Assembly: GCF_000283155.1 (NCBI RefSeq)
Contig: NW_004454217.1
Coordinates: 2,820,379-2,884,378 of the forward strand
Length of the DNA: 64,000 nt
From: Ceratotherium simum simum
Taxonomy: Eukaryota > Chordata > Mammalia > Perissodactyla > Rhinocerotidae
Direction of reading: 5' to 3'
This document shows, in pieces, positions 11,380-23,470 of the stretch; the first letter of the stretch is position 1; each line of letters starts with the position of its first letter. The position numbers and the translations under genes were made by a program. Under the pieces are notes generated by a model, which made no database searches, had not been told where the DNA came from, and saw only the letters and a list, made by a program, of their open reading frames with translations.

Positions 11380-12000
11380 GATGATATTCTAGGCACTAGG
11401 GGACACTGAAGGTATGGGCAGGGTAAAGGAGTAGTGGAGTGGAGGAGACCAGAGTTGGAGAGGACAGCACTGTTTTAAGCTGAAAGATACTCCTTTAAAT
11501 TCATTGCACTCCCTGTTAGAGAATGTAACTGACCATTCTGAAGTCATGAGACACCAGTATGAGGGAAATATTTAGGCAATAGAAAGAACAAGCTGGCTCT
11601 GAATAGATTGTCCTTAAAATCCCTAGGATATCCACTTGGAAACAGCCAGTTAGAAGCTGTAAAAAAAAACGGACCCAAAGGATAGAAGAAAATTACCCAT
11701 GAAAATAGAGATTTAAGAGTGATCCTCAAATATGATCATAGCATCGAAGACACAAAGGAAGAGTGACAGAGAAGAAGAAATAGCTTTGAACAAATATCTT
11801 TGGGAAACCAACTATTACGAACTAGATAGAAAAGGAGGAGCCATGCACATACAAAGAGAAACTGGAGTCTCTAAGAACCGGAAAGATGTGTGATGGCGAA
11901 AGCCAAGAGACAAAGTGTTACGGGGAGGATGCAGGCAACTGTCTATCAGGTGAAGCCTAATTTTCTTAGTGCTCATGGGCAAATGCTGAACAGCATTAGT
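11380..12000 (-). repeat. LINE2 internal region (antisense), strongly decayed
   Basis: Scattered words fit antisense LINE2: 'aggatatccacttggaaac' with 'cagccagttag', 'gagtgatcctcaaatatg' and 'gacagagaagaagaaat'. Similarity is patchy and was judged by eye. Confidence 0.4.
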
Positions 12001-12009
12001 TGCTATAGC

Positions 12010-13680
12010 TCTTTTTTTTCTTCAATGGGATCAAAGCTGCAAGTGATTCACTGTTCCTCTACAAGAAATATTCTCTTTACTACTCCCCTAACCCATTTCC
12101 CATCTCCTCTGGTAATAAGATATGGTCAGAGTTTATAACGAGAAGTTATTGAAATAGAGAGAAACTTATAATGTTGTACTGGTGGAATGATGTCATATCG
12201 TATGTTTCTTAACTATCTGAGAATAATGAGATCTCTCATTTGAACACAATAAAATGAAAAATGATGCAATTAAGATATAGTGACAACTATGTAACAGGAA
12301 CTACTTTTGACAATGGGCTACAGAGAGGAAGAAGATATCTGAAATATACCTTGGATGAGAGATTATGGAGAAATGAATGGGATAAAGGAGAAAAATAGAA
12401 TAATTGTCATGTACCTAGGCTTTGTAATTATTTTTTTTTCTCTGAGATTCCCAAAGAAGTCAGCTACAAAATAAGGAGTTGGATCCTGGTACCCAGGAAT
12501 AGATAAAAACTAAGAAAAATGTTTTCACCACCTAAGCATGCTTTAGTGCTAAAAAGGGATGATTGATAGTCTAAAGTAGAAAACAATACGCCCCTGAAAG
12601 AGAGAATAGAAGTATCAAAAGTTAACCTTGATTATCCCCTCTAGTGGTATCTCTGAGAGTGGGTTGGAGCTGCCAGGTAGAGTGGAAAACCACTAAAAAA
12701 AGCTTATACTATGGAGTTCTATAACATAACAATAAACAAGGCATTGTCATCATGGAGCATAATTTAAAGTGCTGCATTCTAGTCCCACATTTTGGTGGTT
12801 TGTGAGAACAATTCTTTTCAAATACTGGTTGGGATAATAGAAGTAGGTTGGGTGGCAATTTTTTTCTCTGAAGCTTAGCTTTTTTTCTGTATGTTTTTAG
12901 GCTCATAAATTTGCTCGTGTGTGTCTTTAGACTCATAAATTTTGATAAAGTGGCATTCTGTGAATTCGAAATCAACACTTTGATTCTTTCAGAAAGAAAA
13001 ATAGTATTATTTCAAGTAAAATATAATTGTATGTGTATATAGCAAGATTTCAATAATACAAAATGAAACAGAAATTTTGTGAACTTCTTTCTATATAGTT
13101 TATTTCTTTCTTATTGGAGGTGAACTTCAAAAAGTTGAGACAGGCTGACTTTACAGCATCTCTACACGTTACACATTTTTCTTTCTAGGTCTAATGTTAT
13201 CTTTAGACTAACTGTCCTTGGGGTTTTTAATCAAATATCTATATTTCATAAACTGTATATAAGACTAAATGTACATCACTTCACTTTCTCTTACTTTAAC
13301 CTTATCTGATTAAAATGTAACTAAACTTTAAAGATGCATGAAAAACTTTATTTAAGGTCTGTTAGGAAAAAGAGTTACTGTGTGTGTGTGTTTCTTCAGA
13401 TGCAAAATAAAATGTGAAACATCACTCTTTTGCCTAAATATCTGAATTTAATATAGCTTACCAGTCAAGTACTACCTAAGAAGGCCATTTGTCGGATCAA
13501 ATATTTTCAGACAGCATCTTGGTGACACAGGATATGGTTTTTTCTGATTTGGCAGCCAATCCAACTCCCCTTGTAAATCCAGCCCTGTCCCCTAAAATAT
13601 TTATCTGAGTTTATGAGCATGAAAGGCAGACACCTAAGAGAGGATAGATTTTAAATCAGCAAAGAACTTGGGAAATGAGA
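12010..13680. other. Unassigned AT-rich non-coding sequence
   Basis: No recognisable repeat or gene. The minus-strand frame 12709-12978 contains a local near-duplication, 'tttaggctcataaattt' and 'tttagactcataaattt' about 30 bp apart, which produces a repeated peptide. That is a small tandem duplication rather than coding evidence. A short GT run lies at 13379-13391. Confidence 0.5.
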
Positions 13681-13689
13681 GTAATTCTC

Positions 13690-14215
13690 CTTCCTGTACG
13701 TCTTCTGTGTGCGTCAGAGCGGTTCATTCTTCCCGTGGCTGACAAGGCTCTAGGATCTGGTCTCTGCCGTCTCCAGGAGTTTATCTTCTACTCCTATGTT
13801 CCCGTTAACTTACTTCTCCACCGACGCTGGTTTTCTTACTGGTCCATGAACACAGCGAGGTGGCCCCACCTCACAGCATTTGCAAACACTCTTCCATGTT
13901 CCTGGAATCCTCTTCCTCTAGATAACTTCATGGCTTGCTCACTTATTTCCTATAATAACTGTGCACATATATCACCTTATTCTCCCGATATAAACAGAAA
14001 ATCCCTCACCATTGTGCTCTCTATTCTTAAGTGCATTTTTCTTATTCCTCTTAGTAGCATTCAATATGTTTGCTTTATTTTTTGTACCACCACTCGAGTC
14101 CACTACAATGTAAATTCTATGAAAGCAGAAAAATTTTTTTCATTGTATTTTGTTTTGCCTAATGATGTATACCTTACATCAATGGTGTTTGATCCATCGT
14201 GAATGCTCAATATTA
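13690..14215 (+). repeat. LINE2 3' region (sense)
   Basis: Sense LINE2 layout: 'ccatgttcctggaatcctct' and 'tcctctagataacttcatgg' (the 'tgcctggaatgctcttcc' region), the 'cactacaatgtaaattctat' block, then a 3' end near 'gatccatcgtgaatgctcaa'. This explains the longest open frame in the window (13675-14202, 175 codons), which is a stop-free run through LINE2 and not a host protein. Confidence 0.65.
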
Positions 14216-15160
14216 GATTAGAACATAAATATGAAGACTGTTGCTAAGCTAATTCAGAACAATGTGAAGTGTTCCAAAGAGATTAGCAGTTTCTTTTTTA
14301 AGTCAGTGATATCTCTGTACTTGTAAACAATTTTATTCTCTTCCACTTTTAAATTAAATGTTCATTGTAAGTTACATATCACTGACTCTTTCAAAGGCAT
14401 TACAGTTTTCTAGAATTTTGAGTCACCATCTTGTGTTTAATGCCATTAATGTGTCTGAATTTTAAAAGGTGCATAAGCTTTCAGTCTTATTTGAGAAAAC
14501 AAGAGTCACTTGACATATACCATTGCTAAGTGGGCATCAGTAGCTTTGCTAAGTGTCACGGAGTTAGGGCAGTGAGGTGTGATGTCAGATTGAAGATATA
14601 TTTATGAGCTCAAGATAATATGGCAAAGAATAGCTCAATGTTGGTGAGGAAAAGACAGAGTTCTTATAATAGGTCAACAAACATACTGATCATTATGTAA
14701 TGATTAATTTATTGTATTTCTCTCTCATAACGCCCACCAAATCCAGATGAAAAAATAAAAATTTGAATGTGGCAGAAGCTGATGTTTTCCATCAATATCG
14801 ATTATTCACTGATGCCTTAATATTTAGATTTGGACAACTTAAAACTAAAACTAAATATCCCAACTCCCCACCTAAATAAGGCCATATGCCTAAGTTTGGG
14901 CTAAAAAGTAGTGTTACATGTAAATTCTAAGACTTGTTCTTAAACGAAGGGTTAACCTTATTTTTGTCCTTTCTTCTTTTCTATTGTCTTGAAAAAAGAA
15001 CATGGTGGTTGAAATTTGTGTTGCATCTTGGGATCACAGGGTATGCGGGTTTCTAATTTAATGCCTCTTAGCTCCAAATTCACTCTTTTTGCCTGCTCCG
15101 TGAAAATGGATTGGTTTCTTTCAAATATTTTTTTTCTTTTTCAACTGGCACAATATTAAG
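14216..15160. other. Unassigned non-coding sequence
   Basis: I see no gene, RNA or clear repeat in this AT-rich stretch. Confidence 0.5.
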
Positions 15161-15164
15161 CTTT

Positions 15165-15760
15165 GTTAGCAGAGTGCTGGAGAGAGACTGCAGGAGAAAA
15201 GGGCTTGCATCTTAATCCAGAATCCTTTTGCAGGCTCTCACGCAGGCTCCCGCAGAACACAGCTTCCCTAGCGCTGAGCTCCTGCGAGGTGAGCGACAAC
15301 TCCAGGCTCTGGCTCCTGCAGTGCTTGTGACTTCTCCAGGGTCTGGCTACCGCAGTGCACAGCATCCAGCACCCCCAATGGCCATCCGGTTCCCTGGGAA
15401 CCTCCTTCCCGCGGTTTTGTAGCTGACCATCTTTGATGAGACACCTCCCTGTGAACAACTATCTCTAGCACCCTAGAGGGCAGATTTCTGGCAAGTTCCA
15501 GAAAGCGTAGTTCCAGTGTATTGTGAAGTGTGGCACCATAGCAACTTCCCTTCCATTCTGAGCTACAGCCTGGCTCTCTCCAACAAGATCTGGCTTACAT
15601 CCTTGGTTGGGAGCAGGTAGATAAGGAGGAGTCTTCCTTGGATGCCTTATCTCAGCTGTAGTGCAGTGGCTGTATCACATCATATTGTATTATATCTGCT
15701 GTTACATTAAACATCTATTACATCCGCTATTCCAATATTCTTTATAGCCATCTTAACATT
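15165..15760 (+). repeat. GC-richer block, possibly an old LTR
   Basis: From about 15220 to 15420 the sequence is much richer in GC and CpG than its surroundings and open in several frames on both strands. It could start at a TG ('tgttagcagagtgctggag', 15164) and later has an 'attaaa' hexamer near 15706. That arrangement resembles an LTR with a GC-rich promoter region. No TSD or family match was found. It could instead be a decayed regulatory or CpG-rich segment. Confidence 0.3.
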
Positions 15761-15832
15761 TTACTAGCCCATATGTTGAAATTCCAATCCTGATATAACT
15801 AATAATTTCCTATATTAAACGTTCCCTGTTTT

Positions 15833-16080
15833 GGGGCTGGCCCCATAGTGTAGCGGTTAAGCACGCAGGCTCCACTGCTGGCGGCCAGGTTCGGATCCCC
15901 GGCGTGCACCATGCACCACCTGTCAGGCCATGCTGTGGCGGTGTCCCATATAAAGTGGAGGAAGATGGGCACAGATGTTAGCCCAGGGCCAGTCTTCCTC
16001 AGAGTCTTCCTCAGCAAAAAGAGGAGGATTGGTGTGGATGTTAGCTCAGGGCTGATCTTCCTCACACACACACAAAAAAA
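15833..16080 (+). mobile_element. ERE SINE (two-module tail)
   Basis: Sense ERE: head 'ggggctggccccatagtgta', A-box-like 'tagtgtagcggttaagc' and B-box-like 'ggttcggatcc' near 15889. The tail has two 'gatgttagc.cagggc' modules, an extra 'agagtcttcctc' duplication between them, and a (CA)n-to-A tail. The target duplication is 16 bp with one mismatch (15817-15832 and 16078-16093). Confidence 0.95.
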
Positions 16081-16622
16081 CTTTCCCTGTTTTGATTACT
16101 GTGTGTCTTCTCTCTCCAGACTGTACTCAGTCTGACATGTAAAATGAACATCATGTGCTAGGAAGGCACAGCAACAAGATAACCCGAAATCATGGAGTGT
16201 CATGCCAGCTTTGGACTTCTTTCATGTGAAGAGAAATAAATAATGTTTAAATTACTGTGACTTTTGGTTTTTCAGCGCCTGAATATCATCCTACCTGAAT
16301 AAATGGCTAAACTAATCTTATTTCCCCATGTGACACCAAATATGCCTTTTCAAGTTTTCTGGATAATAGAGCTCATAGACTTTGCCATCTAGTAGCTGCC
16401 TTGTAAATATTTGCTGAATAAATAAGTTACATTGTTCATAATGAGAATACAAACTGGCAGTGAACTCTTAATAAAATCAGTATCATATATGAAAGGAGCC
16501 CTGTGTTATGTAGATGACACCACATAATAGAATGGAATACTCTGCTATCACTGAATGTAGAAGAAAGTGATAGATGAAATTTAAGGAAAACTATCTCATT
16601 GAAAGTTTAGGGGCCGGCCCTG

Positions 16623-16676
16623 TGGCTTAGCGGTTAAGTGCGCGCGCTCCGCAACTGGCGGCCTGGGTTCGGATCC
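16623..16676 (+). promoter_or_regulatory. Internal RNA polymerase III promoter (A and B boxes) of the ERE
   Basis: The A-box 'tggcttagcggt' (16623-16634) and B-box 'ggttcggatcc' (16666-16676) are 31 bases apart and close to tRNA-type consensus. They show the tRNA origin of the SINE head. Whether this copy is transcribed cannot be told from sequence. Confidence 0.75.
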
Positions 16677-16821
16677 CGGGTGCGCACCAACGCACCGCTT
16701 GTCCGGCCATGCTGAGGCTGCGTCCCACATACAGCAACTAGAAGGATGTGCAGCTATGACATACAACTATCTACTGGGGCTTTGGGGTGAAAATAAATAA
16801 ATAAAATCTTTAAAAAAAAAA

Positions 16822-16842
16822 TAATAATAATAATAATAATTT
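16822..16842. repeat. (AAT)n tail microsatellite of the ERE
   Basis: Six to seven AAT units follow the poly-A of the ERE. A SINE tail is a common birthplace of such repeats. Confidence 0.9.
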
Positions 16843-16849
16843 AATAAAA

Positions 16850-18280
16850 AGTCACTCTTTGGTAGTTGTTAATTTCTTATTTTATTTCATTGTCGTCAAG
16901 GAATATGGTTTATAAAATTCTTATTTTTAAATTTATTTTTTCTTTCCATTCATTCATGTGAATATTTCATGCAATTAAAATAAGAGATATATTCTCTATT
17001 TTATGATTATAGATTCTTATTTAATATCTACTTATAGTCACTCCATACACTCAACTTCTTTTTTTAAATTGGTTTGTTCATGGTTTGAAATAGACAAAAT
17101 AAAGTTTTTATCATTATTTAGATTTTGTGTATACATATATAACATTATTTTTATAAGCCTGGTTACTTCTCAGTCTTCACATGTATGACTACTATTATTG
17201 GATTTTTAATCTAGCAATAATATCTTCAGAACTCAATTATATGTAATGAAGAGAGCAGCATCCTTACATTTTCCCTGTGTTTCTTCCTTCTCCCTCTCAA
17301 GTTTTGTTAATATTCAGATACCTGCATTATCAAGACTTTAACATTTATGTTTTTGTGTATTCCTAATTTCCACAGTTATTAGCCTTACTTATATAACTAA
17401 AAAGATTCAATGCCTATTATGGCTTTTCTAGTCAGAGTTTATAGAATTTTGACATCTAATAACTTTTAAAAAAATAATTCAAAAGTATATTTTCTCTGAA
17501 GCTCATGTATTTTTAACTTTGGTTTTCAAATTTTAACAACTTGATTGGTTATACAGTTATTAGATTATTTCCCACCTAAGGACTTCATAGCCTTTGCCTA
17601 CCATATTTAAACCATTAAATTCTGCTATGAAAAATTTAAGACCTGCTTGAATTTTTCCCCTAATATGTAATTAATTGTTTCTTGTTGTTGTACTTTTTTC
17701 CAAACAGATAAGCACTTGTAAATGACCTCCACATCTTCCCAGAATAAATTTTATTTCACCACATGTTCACTAAGGGAACAATTTCAACTGTACTTCCGCA
17801 ACTATTTTCAGGAAAGTAAATTCTTTCATGAAGATATGACCTATAGGACTTAAACTAGTAGTCTGGGTGAAAGTTCACATAAATAATAAAAACAAAATTG
17901 TAAGAATGAAGTATTACAGCTATCACATTAATTTTATAGATCTTAGAATTTTGCTTTTCTTTAATTCAGCTGTTGAATGGACTTCTTATGGCATACTAGA
18001 AGCAGAATTCATATGTGTCACATATCAAATTAATGCAGTCAAAAACATCCAGGGGAATTATATTTTAAGATTGAGATTGACACTGCCTTATCACTGTTTT
18101 CTGGATCCTGTAAGCATGGAAAGTGCTTATTTAAACATCTAATATTAAGAGAGACGAGATTATCCTCTGTAACAAGTTAGTTTTGTGCCACTAATTTTCT
18201 ACTTCCTAAATGGATTTTTGACTTGTTCTTCATGATTGAGCTATCTCTTACTCACCTGTAGGATCCCATTTTAAGTCCCA
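16850..18280. other. Unassigned AT-rich non-coding sequence
   Basis: No family or gene recognised. Frames at 17003-17188 and 17867-18142 are short and without resemblance to known proteins. Confidence 0.5.
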
Positions 18281-18289
18281 ATCCCTCTG

Positions 18290-18660
18290 GGGACGCTCGC
18301 TGGTGAATCCTACCTAATTCAACCCCTTCTCAGCATTCACGTAGTATTATATGTCATTCCCCCATATTTAGCTCCTCATGTACTCTACATTATACTGTTC
18401 CTAATTATTTCATGTGTGTTTATAGTACTTTTCCAGTTTTCTCAAGAGCATAGGCCATGTTTTCCCCCATGACACCTGGAATGGATATGGATATTCCTTA
18501 AGTGCAAAGCAAATCCTAGTTGATATATTCATATTTTGTACGGTATAGTGTTTACCACATTCTATACACATTCGTAATTCTTGAAGGCCAGTGATAAAAC
18601 ATTCATGAGTGTTTGGCACAGATGAGGTGTACAGTAAATGTTAGATATAAACCAATGAAT
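18290..18660 (+). repeat. LINE2 3' end (sense), decayed
   Basis: The 3' part reads 'ttcttgaaggccagtgataa', then 'gtttggcacagatgaggtgt' and 'acagtaaatgttagat', ending in 'aatgaatgac'. This is the LINE2 'agtgcctggcacatagtagg' to 'aataaatatttgttgaatg' terminus with many substitutions. Confidence 0.5.
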
Positions 18661-18939
18661 GACTGCTTATGTATTTTAAGAGCTCAAAGGGAACGAATCC
18701 AAGTAATTATGAAATACAAAAGAACTAATCCTGGTAGCACTGCATGATAACTACAGGTAGAGAATCCTTAGTTGTCTCTGAAGTTGTGTGCATGCCTCAG
18801 GATATGGTCATGCTAGTTCCTGCTCCCATTCTAGGTCTCTTCTTCACGAGATTTCCAACCTAGTGCAGGATAATTTAATTAAAGGAGAAACTACGCTCCA
18901 TTGTTCATTATAATCAATAGACTCACTAGAACCTTGCTA

Positions 18940-19240
18940 TTAGAACAAAGGTCAAACTCCTTAGTCTAGAAATGAAGGCTATTTATCTCTGGCCTCAACC
19001 CATCCCTCCAGTATTGCTCACCATTTTCTCCATACGTGGATTCTTTTCCACTGCTGGAAGTCTATTCCTCGTTACCAAAATAATCTAGGTTCTTTATCAT
19101 CCTTATGCTTTTGTTTATGCTATTTTTTTCTCACCTGAACTGCCATCACCTTTCTCTGTACAACTAAATATTTCCAGTTTTTATAGACCTACCTAATCCT
19201 CATTGCTCCATAAAGTCTCCATTAATTCATTAATAGCGTA
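18940..19240 (+). repeat. LINE2-like fragment (sense)
   Basis: Words such as 'caaactccttagtctagaaa', 'tatctctggcctcaacccat' and 'tttctccatacgtggattct' follow the order of the LINE2 3' region. Identity is low and the assignment is tentative. Confidence 0.4.
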
Positions 19241-19384
19241 TCTAAGCAGAGCTCTAGCCAAAACAATGGTCATAAAAATTTGTAAAATATTCAACAATTT
19301 AGTGAGCCTCTCTGATCACTATTTTCCACATAATAAAAAAATGTAATAGTGCTTTGTTCAAATAGCTGTTATGAGATCTAAATG

Positions 19385-20193
19385 TGTGATAGGCAGAATT
19401 TTAAAATGACTCCCAAAATTACTAGCTCTGGTGTACACAGACCTCCCAATTATTCAAACAAACACTAATCTAGGTGTAGCTGTGAAGGGATTTTGTAGAT
19501 TTAACTAAGGTTAATATTTAGTTGACCTTAAAATAGATAGATTTGGGGCCAGCCCCATGGTGTAGTGGTTAAGTTCAGCATGCTCCGCTTTGGTGACTTA
19601 GGTTCAAGGGTTCAGATCCTGGGCGCAGACCTACACCACTCATCAGCCATGCTGAGGCAGTGACCCACATGCAAAATAGAGGAATATTGGCAGAGACGTT
19701 AGCTCTGGGTGAATCTTCCTCACACACAAAAAAAGGTATATTATCGGAGTGGATCTAACCTGATCATGAGTTTTGTAAAAGCAGAATTATTTTCTAGCTG
19801 GTGGCAGAAGAGGAAGTCAGAGATTTGAAGCTGAAGAAGGATTTCATGCAGCATTACTGGCTTGAAGACAGATGAGACTTTGTGGCAAGGAATGCAGGGG
19901 GCCTACAGCAGCTGAGAGTGGCCCTGGCTGACAACTAGCATGGAAATTGGACAACTGCAAGGAACTGAATTTAGCCAACGACATGAAAAAACCTGGAAGT
20001 GAAATTTTCCCTGGGCCTCCAAACAAGAACTCAGCCCAGCCAACATCTTGATTTCAGCCCTGTGATATCCTGAACAGAGAACCAAGCCGCACATACGGAC
20101 TTCTGAGCTACAGAACTTTGAACTAATAAATGCATGTATTTTAAGTCACTAAGATGGTGGTAACTTGTTACACAGCAATATTAAAAAAATACA
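19385..20193 (+). repeat. MaLR (MLT1-type) solo LTR, split by an ERE
   Basis: It starts 'tgtgataggcagaattttaa' and ends near 'taacttgttacacagcaata' followed by '...aataca', the termini of MLT1-type MaLR LTRs. Internal landmarks are 'ggtggcagaagaggaagtca', 'ttggcaagg'-type and 'aagccgcacatacggacttc' tracts and an 'aataaa' near 20126. An ERE sits inside at 19545-19734. Without it the LTR is about 620 bp. No flanking 5-bp duplication survives. It is too old for an open frame. Confidence 0.7.
19545..19734 (+). mobile_element. ERE SINE (single-module tail) nested in a MaLR LTR
   Basis: Sense ERE: 'ggggccagccccatggtgta' head, B-box region with a small duplication ('ggttcaagggttcagatcc'), one 'gttagctctgggtgaatctt' module and a short CA/A tail. 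It lies between two LTR tracts that join logically without it. The target duplication is not clear. Confidence 0.93.
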
Positions 20194-20398
20194 TTATATA
20201 AAATTCTGCTCATAGTGCCTGACTCATAGTAAGCCCACGATATGGAAAGCTCCATTTCATTCCCCTGGGAGCACACATAAATACATATCCACGCCACTTG
20301 ATTGGTGCTTAGCAGATTCTACCATTATTATTGTTAACCATTTCATGTATCTCTTCAGATTTCTATATAGGTTAATTGTAACAGCAAGCATTCTGCAT

Positions 20399-20611
20399 TT
20401 TTTTTTTTTAAAGATTTTATTTATTTATTTTTTCCCCCAAAGCCCCAGTACATAGTTGTGTGTCATAGCTGCACATCCTTCTAGTTGCTGTATGTGGGAT
20501 GTGGCCACAGCATGGCCAGAGAAGCGGTGTGTCGGTGCGCGCCCGGGATCCGAACCCGGGCCGCCAGCAGCGGAGCGCGCGCACTTAACCGCTAAGCCAT
20601 GGGGCCGGCCC
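20399..20611 (-). mobile_element. ERE SINE (alternative 'ctggggctttgggg' tail), near consensus
   Basis: Antisense ERE: poly-T, 'aaagattttatttatttatt', 'ccccaaagccccagtacata', then the complement of the head with a B-box complement 'ggatccgaacc' (20546-20556) and A-box complement 'accgctaagcca' (20588-20599). Many CpGs survive, and it differs little from the copy at 16610. The target duplication is about 13 bp (20393-20405 and 20611-20623, one mismatch). It is probably among the youngest EREs here. Confidence 0.95.
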
Positions 20612-20659
20612 TGCATATTTTTTATCTACTAGTTATTATATGAAGTACAATATATATGT

Positions 20660-20835
20660 TCACTCATTGAATCTTTGCAGTCACTCAATAGCCCTTTATA
20701 TACTACAGATGAGGACACTGAGGGACAGGGAGGTTAAATAAATTATCCAAGGTCACTTAGATAATAAATGGTGGCTCTGAGAACTGAACTCAAGTAATCT
20801 GACTCTATCTTCTACGTCCTTAACCATCACATTCT
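20660..20835 (-). repeat. MIR SINE (antisense)
   Basis: The plus strand reads the MIR complement: 'ctacagatgaggacactgag', 'ggacagggaggttaaataaa', 'ccaaggtcacttagataata', 'gaactgaactcaagtaatct' and 'ccttaaccatcaca'. All landmarks appear in order. Confidence 0.75.
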
Positions 20836-20839
20836 AAGC

Positions 20840-22900
20840 ACAGATAGTAAATTCTGCAACTCTTTTGTAGCCTCAGTCTCATTCCCAAAAGCCATGGGTA
20901 TAGCCAAAATATATTTGGAACTTTTACAGATAATATTAATTTATTTGTTACTTTTTGTTTTATCAATAAAGAAAATTTGCTAAACATCTAACAGATATGG
21001 AGGATGCTTGGTCAACTCTCCATTTATGGTGTTGAAGGATCCTCCCATTGCTCACCATATAATGAACATTTTTTTTTTATATTCATGGAAATAAAACCAT
21101 TTCTCCTTTTCCTAACAATTATTCTAAAATGCGTGTAACTTTTCCATGAGAAGTAATTATGCCTATTGTGTAAATGGAAGAAAAAATATGTTTTCAAATT
21201 TTGTGTGTAAAATTATATTTGTCCAAAATTTGTCCTCACCTCATCTCTAATGATTCTGTGAGATAATAGAGTCACCTAGTTCTTGGTAACCAAATGAGGT
21301 TAGAAAGTTGTGAATGGATGTCATTCTTGCATATACTTTGCATGATGTACGAGAACCATGAGTGAATGTCCCAATGGGATATTCATTAAAAGGTCAGAAT
21401 CCCCATCTTTTGAAGCATTTACTCCATCATGCTTTGAGAACTTGGCTGTTGGCTCTTAGCCTCTGCCTCTTTGTGGAGGTGAGAACAGCAGCTTGGAGTA
21501 CTGAATTGTCACACATTGTAAAGAATCCTAGGTTCCTGGAACACTGTCTCATAGACCAAAAATTAGATAGAATAAAACATTTGATTGGTCTTCTCTTAGT
21601 TCTTGAAAGTTGCCTATTTTTATAGTTAAGGAATTCAAAGTATGATTCCAAAGAGGGGAGCTAACCTCACAATTTGGCAAGATCCTAAAACATTACGTAA
21701 ATATTTTCCTTTAATGTTTTTGTAAAACATTTTTTAAAAATTGACCATGCACGTGCATGAGTGTTTTTGATATAAAAAATATAATAACTGTATACACATT
21801 AGAAATCCACTAATGCTTATTTACTGGAATTAATGTGAACTATACTTACCCTATATTGCTAATGGCAAACAATATTCTAAGAGTTAGCCCTATGAAAATT
21901 ATTTCCCATGAACAGTAAAATATGATTCCTTTAAATTCTGTGTCCTAAATTACATGATTCTTCCTTTCTTACAATATTTGATGATTGCTTGAACGATAAT
22001 TGATTAGTCACTGATGTTCTTTTTTAACTCAAGAATCTGGCAGTAGTCTTGGAAAATTTGGGTGGGTTAACTACTGACAGATGATAGCAATTAAGAGTGA
22101 TTCCACTCTAGTTAACTATTTGACCCACTGAATGACAAAAAAACCAGAGAGAGAATCAATTGTGCATTTCAGCATTGGCTTGGAACAAAATCCTATTAGA
22201 ATACTGAAATACATTAACTTTTAATGATTATGATAGGAATAAATCTAATTGACAAATAATTAATATCAAAAGAGTAATAGAGATGCTATACATTTTTTGT
22301 TAACACATTAAATTTAGGACAGATTATGTAAAATATATTCAATTTCTAAAAATAACTGAAGTAAACTTAAGTGGATTCCAATTAATAGCTTAAGTGTTAA
22401 TTGATGTAAATTTAATATTCATCTAACTATAGCTAGAGTTTTAAAATAGATCAGCAGCTGAATTTATTTCCACATAAAAATAGGTTAGATCAACTTAGAA
22501 GAGTATTCTAAATATACAAATAATTTAAATCAATTATTTAAAACAAAATGAAAATGTCTGTTTCCTTAATTTGTTTCCGTAGATGTAGACACAGAAAACA
22601 ATATAAATAAAGTGAAAGTTACCAGCATCTCATTACTAAAATGAATTTCTATTAATACTTTGTATATATTTATCCATATTTCTCTATACCACCACATGTA
22701 CTCATATGTCTATATCTTAGATATTTTATGGGGAAAAATGTTGTTTTTTACCTAACTTTTTGTACCAAGTTATATATTAAATTGTTTTTACTGTATCTTT
22801 TCATGTCTGAAACCACATCTAGGGTAAAATTTTGGGGTTCCTGTGCATATAGGTATAAATCATCTAAAAATCTGAATTAATTTGCTATTATAAAGGTAAT
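20840..22900. other. Unassigned, very AT-rich non-coding sequence
   Basis: I recognise no exon or RNA gene. The last 250 bp (22640-22900) may be further decayed L1 sequence joined to the fragment at 22950, but I cannot show it. Opposing short frames at 21362-21651 are unremarkable. Confidence 0.5.
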
Positions 22901-22949
22901 ATGAGCTTGAAGATAGGAAAATTAAACAACTCTAAAGAGTAAGGAAGTA

Positions 22950-23470
22950 AATGCACCTTCCTTACCCACTACCAATCAGATTTACAGAAATAACTGTTAT
23001 TAACAGCTTTATTTGCAAGCTCCCAGGTATTTTCTATGAATATAAATATCATACACATTTAAAATATTCATTTTTCTACATGATATTATGCCATATGTAT
23101 CATTCAGTAATATTTTTCATTAGAAATGCATATTGCTCTCTCTCCACATCAGAATATATTTATCTATGCTATTTTTGAAATAGCTGCAAACTTTCTAAAA
23201 GTATAAGTGCATCATAATTCTTTTCCCCAAAATGCACTTAATAAGAATTTAGGTTATTTCTGATTTTTTCTATTATGGGCAATAATGCAACGGACACTCT
23301 TATATCCATATCTTTGCATCTTTATTCATTAGGTTTAATACCCATAAGTGAAATGAGTAATTCAAAGGATATGCACTTTTCACTTTTTATTAATATCTCC
23401 AAATTGCTCTTTGAAACGGTCATGTATGAAAGAATGATTTTCTCACAAACTTACCACAAAAAATCTTATC
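22950..23470 (-). repeat. L1M 3' region (antisense)
   Basis: The plus strand reads the complement of an old L1M (L1ME-like) 3' end. It has 'aaataactgttattaacagc', 'ccaggtattttctatgaata', 'aggttatttctgattttttc', 'attatgggcaataatgcaac' and a 'gtaattcaaaggatatgcac' tract, each at its expected place. The 150-codon frame at 23275-23727 runs antisense through this element and is not a gene. Confidence 0.65.

Larger units (their letters stand above)
16610..16842 (+). mobile_element. ERE SINE (alternative 'ctggggctttgggg' tail), well preserved
   Basis: Sense ERE with an intact head starting 'ggggccggccctgtggctta' and CpG-rich loops ('tgcgcgcgctccgc'). The tail is of the 'gaaggatgtgcagctatgac' and 'ctactggggctttggggtg' type, followed by 'aaataaataaataaaatc', poly-A and (AAT)n. 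Preserved CpGs suggest a young copy. I could not define a clear target duplication. Confidence 0.95.

Noticed and set aside
12709..12978. Minus-strand frame with an internally repeated peptide
   Set aside because: The repeat comes from a single local near-duplication of about 17 bp in AT-rich DNA; there is no other coding evidence.
13675..14202. 175-codon open frame, the longest in the window
   Set aside because: It runs in sense through a LINE2 3' region, whose pyrimidine-rich strand has few stops. No domain, signal or exon-like splice context is seen.
15156..15471. Three overlapping open frames on both strands, suggesting a GC-rich exon
   Set aside because: Openness in many frames at once is what GC-rich sequence gives by chance. 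No consistent codon bias or splice pair supports an exon.
16610..16690. tRNA gene-like sequence with A and B boxes
   Set aside because: It cannot fold as a full tRNA cloverleaf by eye, and it is joined to the ERE tail and A-run. It is the SINE head. The same applies to the other nine EREs and the MIR heads.
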